Of a stretch of 64,000 nucleotides of DNA, positions 60,331 to 64,000 are shown piece after piece. The notes under the pieces are model-generated. The model searched no databases. It saw nothing but the letters and a program-made list of their open reading frames with translations, and had not been told where the DNA came from. This DNA is from AC-32 sp963766375 (lineage in GTDB: Bacteria > Actinomycetota > Thermoleophilia > Gaiellales > Gaiellaceae): positions 7,957-71,956 of the forward strand of contig CAVXZG010000001.1 of the NCBI GenBank assembly GCA_963766375.1, read 5' to 3'. The translations under genes and the position numbers were made by a program. Numbering within the stretch: the stretch's first letter is position 1; each line of letters begins with the position of its first letter.

Positions 60331-60917
60331 ATTTCGCGGCGGCCGGAGAGCGCCCTGCCCAGGGTGACCTCGTCGGCGTACTCGAGGTCGGAGCCCACAG
60401 GGAGCCCGCTCGCGAGCCGGGTCACGCGCACGAGGCCTCGCAGGCGATCTGCGAGGTAGGCCGCCGTCGCCTCGCCGGTCATGTTCGGATTGGTTGCGAG
60501 CACGACCTCCTGGACGCCGTTGCGCTCGACTCGGCCGAGCAGCTCGTCGATCCGGAGGTGTTCGGGCTCGACCCCGTCGAGCGGGGAAAGCGAACCGCCG
60601 AGCACGTGGTAGAGGCCGCGGAACTCGTGCGTCCGCTCGAGCGAGATCAGGTCGGCGGGTTGCTCGACCACGCAGACGATCGTGTGGTCACGGCGCGCAT
60701 CTCGGCAGATGTCGCAGGTCTCTTCCTCGGTCAGGTTCCCGCACTCGCGGCAGAAGCGCACGCGCTCCTTGACCTCGGCGATCGCGGCCGCGAGCGCGTT
60801 CGCCTCGTCCTTCGACACCCGGAGCAGATGGAAGGCGAGCCGCTGCGCGGTGCGCTGGCCGACCCCGGGCAGGCGGGTCAGCTGGGAGACGAGGTTCTCG
60901 ACGGCCGGACTGAACAT
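60327..60917 (-). CDS. recR: Recombination protein RecR
   Basis: 196 residues, ATG 60917. HhH LTRLPGVGQRTAQRLAFHLL, four-Cys zinc motif CRECGNLTEEETCDIC, Toprim region VCVVEQPADLISLERT with VLATNPNMTGEATAAYLADR. Gap repair with RecO/RecF. Part of the dnaX-ybaB-recR neighbourhood common in bacteria. Confidence 0.97.
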   Translation of the reverse strand: MFSPAVENLVSQLTRLPGVGQRTAQRLAFHLLRVSKDEANALAAAIAEVKERVRFCRECGNLTEEETCDICRDARRDHTIVCVVEQPADLISLERTHEFRGLYHVLGGSLSPLDGVEPEHLRIDELLGRVERNGVQEVVLATNPNMTGEATAAYLADRLRGLVRVTRLASGLPVGSDLEYADEVTLGRALSGRREM

Positions 60918-60923
60918 GCCGCC

Positions 60924-60929
60924 ATTGTG
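60924..60929 (-). promoter_or_regulatory. -10 hexamer, recR-lysC-asd
   Basis: CACAAT on the minus strand, 6 bases before ATG 60917; may give recR-lysC-asd its own start within the dnaX operon. Confidence 0.4.
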
Positions 60930-60944
60930 CCGGTCGCGTCGGTC

Positions 60945-61361
60945 TCAGCCGGGCGGCGCGGCGTTCTGGGCGAGGCGGTTCAGCGCGGCCTCCAGCAGCG
61001 ATGCGGCCACCTCCGGGTTGGCGGTGACCAGCTCGCGGAAGCCCTCGCGGTCCAGCGCCAGGCAGCGCGCCGGCGTCTTGGCGCGCACGCGGGCGGTGCG
61101 CGTGGCGTCGGCGCTCATGAGAGCGAGCTCGCCGAAGAACTCACCCGGCCCGAGCTCGATCTGCTCGCGCTTCGTCTCGACGACGACGGTTCCGTCGCAG
61201 ATGAAGAACATCCCGGTGCCCTTGGTCCCGGGCTGAACCAGCAGCTGCCCGGCGGGCACCTCGACCTCCTTGGTCGCTTCGGCGAGCCGCTCGAGCTCGC
61301 CGTCCTCCAGGTCGGCGAACAGCGAGATCCGCCGCAGCCCTTCGACGCGCCCGTCCGCCAC
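60945..61361 (-). CDS. Cyclic nucleotide-binding domain protein
   Basis: 138 residues, GTG sharing one base with the ybaB stop. A single cNMP-binding beta-barrel: LRRISLFADLEDGELERLAE, MFFICDGTVVVE, and a phosphate-binding cassette GEFFGELALMSADATRTARV. The sequence ends after the C-helix, so there is no HTH. Could be a ligand-sensing partner protein; cAMP binding is inferred from the cassette. Confidence 0.88.
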   Translation of the reverse strand: MADGRVEGLRRISLFADLEDGELERLAEATKEVEVPAGQLLVQPGTKGTGMFFICDGTVVVETKREQIELGPGEFFGELALMSADATRTARVRAKTPARCLALDREGFRELVTANPEVAASLLEAALNRLAQNAAPPG

Positions 61362-61681
61362 TAGAGCCCCGGAAGCCCCATGCCTTGCAAGCCGCCGAGC
61401 GCGGGGCCCAGCTTCGACTCGATCAGGCTCTGCGAGGAACGGAGTGCCTCGTTGACCGCGGCGACGACCATGTCCTCGAGCATCTCGGGATCGTCCGGGT
61501 CGATCGCCTTGGGGTCGATCTTGATCTCCTTGATCTCGCCGCCGCCGGTCGCCGTGACGGTGACCATGCCGCCGCCCGCGGTCGCCTGCACGGTCTCGTT
61601 TTTCAGCTCCTCCTGGGCCTTCTGCATCTGGGCCTGCATCTCCTGGACCTGCTCGAGCATCTTGTTCATGTCCATGCTCAT
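61361..61681 (-). CDS. ybaB: YbaB/EbfC nucleoid-associated protein
   Basis: 106 residues, ATGA overlap with dnaX. N-terminal coiled-coil helix rich in Met/Gln (MNKMLEQVQEMQAQMQKAQE), central VTVTATGGGEIKEIKIDPKA and a C-terminal helix with AAVNEALRSSQSLIESKLG. A DNA-binding dimer of the YbaB family; its place between dnaX and recR is conserved, with the cNMP gene inserted here. Confidence 0.94.
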   Translation of the reverse strand: MSMDMNKMLEQVQEMQAQMQKAQEELKNETVQATAGGGMVTVTATGGGEIKEIKIDPKAIDPDDPEMLEDMVVAAVNEALRSSQSLIESKLGPALGGLQGMGLPGL

Positions 61682-63276
61682 TCGTCTGCCACCTCTCGGG
61701 CGTCGAAGGTTCCCTTCATCAGCTCGATGATCTCTTCCTCGCTCGCGGGCTGCTCTTCTGCCTCTGCCTCCGGCCCAGTGTCGCCGCCGTTCTCGCCCAC
61801 CTCGAAGGTGAGCGAGAGGTGGCGGCCCGTGATCTGGTAGAGCGCCTCTTCGAGCAGAGTTGCGTTCTTCGGCTCCTCGGCGAGCTGCCGGTGGAACGAT
61901 GCCGCGCGCGGGAACTCGACGGTGAGGGTGTCGCCGGCGAGGCCTTTCGGGTGCGCCTCGCGCAGCACCGACGCGGTCGGGATCGACTTCTCCTCGACCG
62001 CCGGGAGGATCGTCCGCTGCCAGGCCTCCTGGAGCTGCTCCAACTCCAGCGAAGGCGGCGCGGCCGCAGGCGTGGCCGGCTCCTCGGTGTCAGTCACTGT
62101 GACTGTCTCTGTGACTGTCACCGGGGCGGGGCCGGAATGGCCACGGGTCTCGAGCTGCTCGAGCCGGAAAGCCGTGGACTCGCGGGAGAGATCGGCCGCG
62201 GGACGCGTCACCTTGACCAGCGCCAGCTCGAGGGGCAGGCGCGGGTCGCCGCCCTGGCGCATGTCCTCCACAGCGACCGCGAGCAGATCGCAGAGCCGCA
62301 GCACCGTCGCTTCGCCGACCTGGTTTGCCTGCTCGCGCAGGCGCTCGCGCGTCTCCTCGGTTACCGGCAACGAGTCCGGCACCTCGCCCATGTGCTGGAC
62401 AAGCAGCAGGTGGCGCAGATGCTCGAGCAGGTCGGTCACCAAGCGCCCGAGATCCTGGCCCTGTTCCGAGAGCTCCTCGATGAAGGTCAACGCGCCGGCC
62501 GTGTCTCGATCGACCACGAGGTCGCACAAACGGAAGAGCGCCTCCTCCTCGACCGCGCCCAGGAGCTGCAGCACTGCCTGCACGGTCACCTGCTTCTCGG
62601 TCGCCGCGGCCAGCTGGTCGAAGGTCGAGACCGCGTCGCGGTAAGCGCCACGCGCAGCTCGCGCGATCAGCGAGAGCGCTGCGTCAGGCGCCTCGATCCC
62701 TTCGCCGTCCGCCACCCGCCGCAGCACCTGCACCAGCTCCGGGAGTCGCGGCCGGGAGAAGACGAAGGTCTGGCAGCGCGAGCGAACCGTGGGGAGCATC
62801 TTCCCGAGGTCGGTCGTGCAGAACACGAAGACCAGGTGGGGCGGAGGCTCTTCGATCAGCTTCAAGAGCGCGTTGAAGGCAGCGTCCGTGAGTTGGTGTG
62901 CCTCGTCGAGGATGTAGACCTTGTGCCGCCCCTCCACGGGCTGCAGCACCACGCGCTCGCGGATCTCGCGGATGTCGTCGATCCCACGCTGCGAGGCCGC
63001 GTCCATCTCGATCACGTCCATGGAGGTTCCGTCCGCGATCGCCCGGCAGGCATTGCAGGTCTTGTCGGGCGTCGGCGTCGGCCCGTGCTCGCAGTTGAGG
63101 GCCTTCGCCAGGATCCGGGCGAGCGACGTCTTGCCGGTCCCTCGTGGCCCCGCGAAGAGGTACGCCTGGCGGATCTGCCCGTTCGCGATCGCGTTCTTGA
63201 GCGTCCGCACGACCGCCTCCTGCCCCACGACCTCGTCGAAGTCCTGAGGGCGGTACTTCCGGTAGAGGGCGGCCAC
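61678..63276 (-). CDS. dnaX: DNA polymerase III subunit gamma/tau
   Basis: 532 residues, GTG 63276. AAA+ clamp loader: KYRPQDFDEVVGQEAVVRTL, Walker A GPRGTGKTSLARILA, zinc module CEHGPTPTPDKTCNAC, Walker B VYILDEAHQLT, sensor-1 FVFCTTDLGKMLPTVRSRC. The C-terminal region has a TVTVTETVTVTDTEE-type low-complexity linker and a tau-like domain. I see no clear A-rich slippery site for making a separate gamma form. Confidence 0.96.
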   Translation of the reverse strand: MAALYRKYRPQDFDEVVGQEAVVRTLKNAIANGQIRQAYLFAGPRGTGKTSLARILAKALNCEHGPTPTPDKTCNACRAIADGTSMDVIEMDAASQRGIDDIREIRERVVLQPVEGRHKVYILDEAHQLTDAAFNALLKLIEEPPPHLVFVFCTTDLGKMLPTVRSRCQTFVFSRPRLPELVQVLRRVADGEGIEAPDAALSLIARAARGAYRDAVSTFDQLAAATEKQVTVQAVLQLLGAVEEEALFRLCDLVVDRDTAGALTFIEELSEQGQDLGRLVTDLLEHLRHLLLVQHMGEVPDSLPVTEETRERLREQANQVGEATVLRLCDLLAVAVEDMRQGGDPRLPLELALVKVTRPAADLSRESTAFRLEQLETRGHSGPAPVTVTETVTVTDTEEPATPAAAPPSLELEQLQEAWQRTILPAVEEKSIPTASVLREAHPKGLAGDTLTVEFPRAASFHRQLAEEPKNATLLEEALYQITGRHLSLTFEVGENGGDTGPEAEAEEQPASEEEIIELMKGTFDAREVADE

Positions 63277-63282
63277 GCTGCG

Positions 63283-63288
63283 ACTCTA
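63283..63288 (-). promoter_or_regulatory. -10 hexamer, dnaX operon
   Basis: TAGAGT on the minus strand, 6 bases before GTG 63276; same box and spacing as the gene at 17245. Confidence 0.5.
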
Positions 63289-63383
63289 TCGAAGGGCCCT
63301 CGACCCTAGGTAGCCCCGAAGGCGCTCGCTTGCGACGCCGACATGAAGGGCGTGCCGGCTTGGCCGGTGCGCCCGATTTGGCA

Positions 63384-63500
63384 CCGCGGCCTCGGGCCGG
63401 GCACACCGTGCGCCTGAGAGGCATTACTTAGCGCTGCTTCCTTCCGGATCTGACGCGGTTCGCAAGCTCTCACCGCGCGGGGCCCGGCCCGAGCCCGCGG
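63384..63500 (-). ncRNA. ffs: Signal recognition particle RNA (4.5S type)
   Basis: On the minus strand the conserved domain IV loop is present (TCAGATCCGGAAGGAAGCAG, at 63453-63434), with a helix built by distant arms: CCGCGG-(G)-CTCGGGCCGGGC at the 5' side and GCCCGGCCCGAG-(G)-CCGCGG at the 3' side. About 117 bases, bacterial small SRP RNA without Alu domain. It lies upstream of dnaX on the same strand, as in many bacteria. Exact ends are approximate. Confidence 0.9.
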
Positions 63501-63539
63501 CGCGAGGCGACGATGGTACCAACCCCTACTAAGTGCCAT

Positions 63540-63545
63540 TAGACT
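63540..63545 (+). promoter_or_regulatory. -10 hexamer, CBS gene
   Basis: TAGACT, 7 bases, then GTG 63553. Confidence 0.5.
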
Positions 63546-63552
63546 CGTCCGC

Positions 63553-64000
63553 GTGGCCATCGCTGACGTCATGACCTTCCGCGTCGTCACCGTCGGGCCG
63601 GACGATCCGGTCCGGCTCGCGATCGCCCGGATGCTCGAGGAGAGCGTTGGCTCCGTCGCGGTCTGCGAGGGCGAGCGCCTGGTCGGGATCTTCACCGAGC
63701 GCGACGTGCTGCGGCTGGCCGGCGAGGGCTCCGACTTCGCCGAGGTCCGCGTTGGCGACGTGATGACTCGCAGCCCGGTCACGTTGCGGCCGGACGATGA
63801 CGTGCTCGAAGCCGCCCGTCTGATGGGCGACCGCAAGATCCGCCACGTGCCCGTGCTCGAAGGCGAGAATCTGCTCGGGATGGTGGGCATCCGCGAAGTG
63901 ATGCGGACGCTCGTCGAGCGGCTCTGGCGGACGCAGGACCCCGAGGCGCACGAGCGCGCCCGCGAGCTGCTCGGTCGCAGCGGCTCGACGCTGTCCTCCG
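63553..64000 (+). CDS. CBS-domain pair protein (3' end outside window)
   Basis: 149 residues readable from GTG 63553 to the window end with no stop. Two CBS domains: MAIADVMTFRVVTVGPDD with VGIFTERDVLRLAG, and VGDVMTRSPVTLRPDDDVLE with LLGMVGIREVMRTLVE. Such pairs bind adenine nucleotides and regulate attached or partner proteins. A charged helix follows (DPEAHERARELLGRSG), and what lies beyond cannot be seen. Confidence 0.85.
   Translation, partial: MAIADVMTFRVVTVGPDDPVRLAIARMLEESVGSVAVCEGERLVGIFTERDVLRLAGEGSDFAEVRVGDVMTRSPVTLRPDDDVLEAARLMGDRKIRHVPVLEGENLLGMVGIREVMRTLVERLWRTQDPEAHERARELLGRSGSTLSS

Noticed and set aside
61678..63276. Programmed frameshift in dnaX for a gamma form
   Set aside because: No A-rich slippery heptamer with a downstream stem was seen; the frame is simply continuous.
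63306..63951. Two minus-strand frames over the SRP RNA and CBS gene
   Set aside because: They are antisense to the SRP RNA and to a two-CBS protein with clear motifs on the plus strand.

Overview
The window is a very G+C-rich, gene-dense bacterial chromosome segment with no rRNA, prophage, insertion sequence or CRISPR array. Many genes start with GTG or TTG, neighbours often overlap by 1-4 bases, and a large share of genes have a TANNNT hexamer 6-9 bases before the start codon and no Shine-Dalgarno, which points to leaderless mRNAs. Together with the CarD, DisA and SigH-type genes this suggests a deep-branching actinobacterium; my inference is Thermoleophilia (Gaiella/Solirubrobacter relatives), from gene content and style only.

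Layout. 1-15 kb: a housekeeping block in nearly the Bacillus order clpC-radA-disA-(carD)-ispD-(PHP phosphatase)-ispF-...-gltX-cysS-rlmB-yacP-sigH, followed by a tRNA-Thr. It is interrupted by a secreted protein, mutY and a dienelactone hydrolase. 15-21 kb: sulfur uptake and use (a trans-sulfuration enzyme and a sulfate ABC transporter sbp-cysT-cysW-cysA), ending at a cysteine-free Rrf2 regulator joined in one frame to a GGDEF diguanylate cyclase. 22-29 kb: a proline-rich secreted protein, an acyl-CoA carboxylase beta subunit, a GGDEF/HD-GYP protein, a 38-residue membrane peptide, an NlpC/P60 hydrolase and a CDP-alcohol phosphatidyltransferase. 29-54 kb: a central-carbon region: biotin carboxylase, sucC-methyltransferase-sucD, mdh, icd, citrate synthase, ATP-type PEP carboxykinase and a succinate dehydrogenase operon with an HdrB-like third subunit. 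Among them sit a subtilase, an aminotransferase, a PDZ/Lon-type protease, an SDR, two tandem Xer recombinases and an MprF-like protein. 54-58 kb: Asp23, a GNAT-like protein, a two-component system and a stand-alone MshEN (candidate c-di-GMP receptor). 58-64 kb: asd, lysC, recR, a cNMP-binding protein, ybaB, dnaX, the SRP RNA and a CBS-domain gene cut by the window end.

Themes. Cyclic dinucleotides recur: DisA makes c-di-AMP, two GGDEF proteins and one HD-GYP make or degrade c-di-GMP, and an MshEN domain may read it. Two of these c-di-GMP genes share an unusual sigma-28-like promoter motif. Most TCA-cycle enzymes plus PEP carboxykinase lie within about 22 kb.

Caution. About a dozen clear orthologues are split by single-base frameshifts, often one extra base in a short homopolymer. 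I read these as sequence errors, not decay, and give each gene its full extent with the break described. No dramatic new multigene system (defence island, new secretion system) is visible. The most novel signals are regulatory (shared leaderless promoters), architectural (GGDEF-Rrf2, compact GluRS, XerC/D pair, type-E-like succinate dehydrogenase with an embedded lipoprotein) and several unannotated small proteins.
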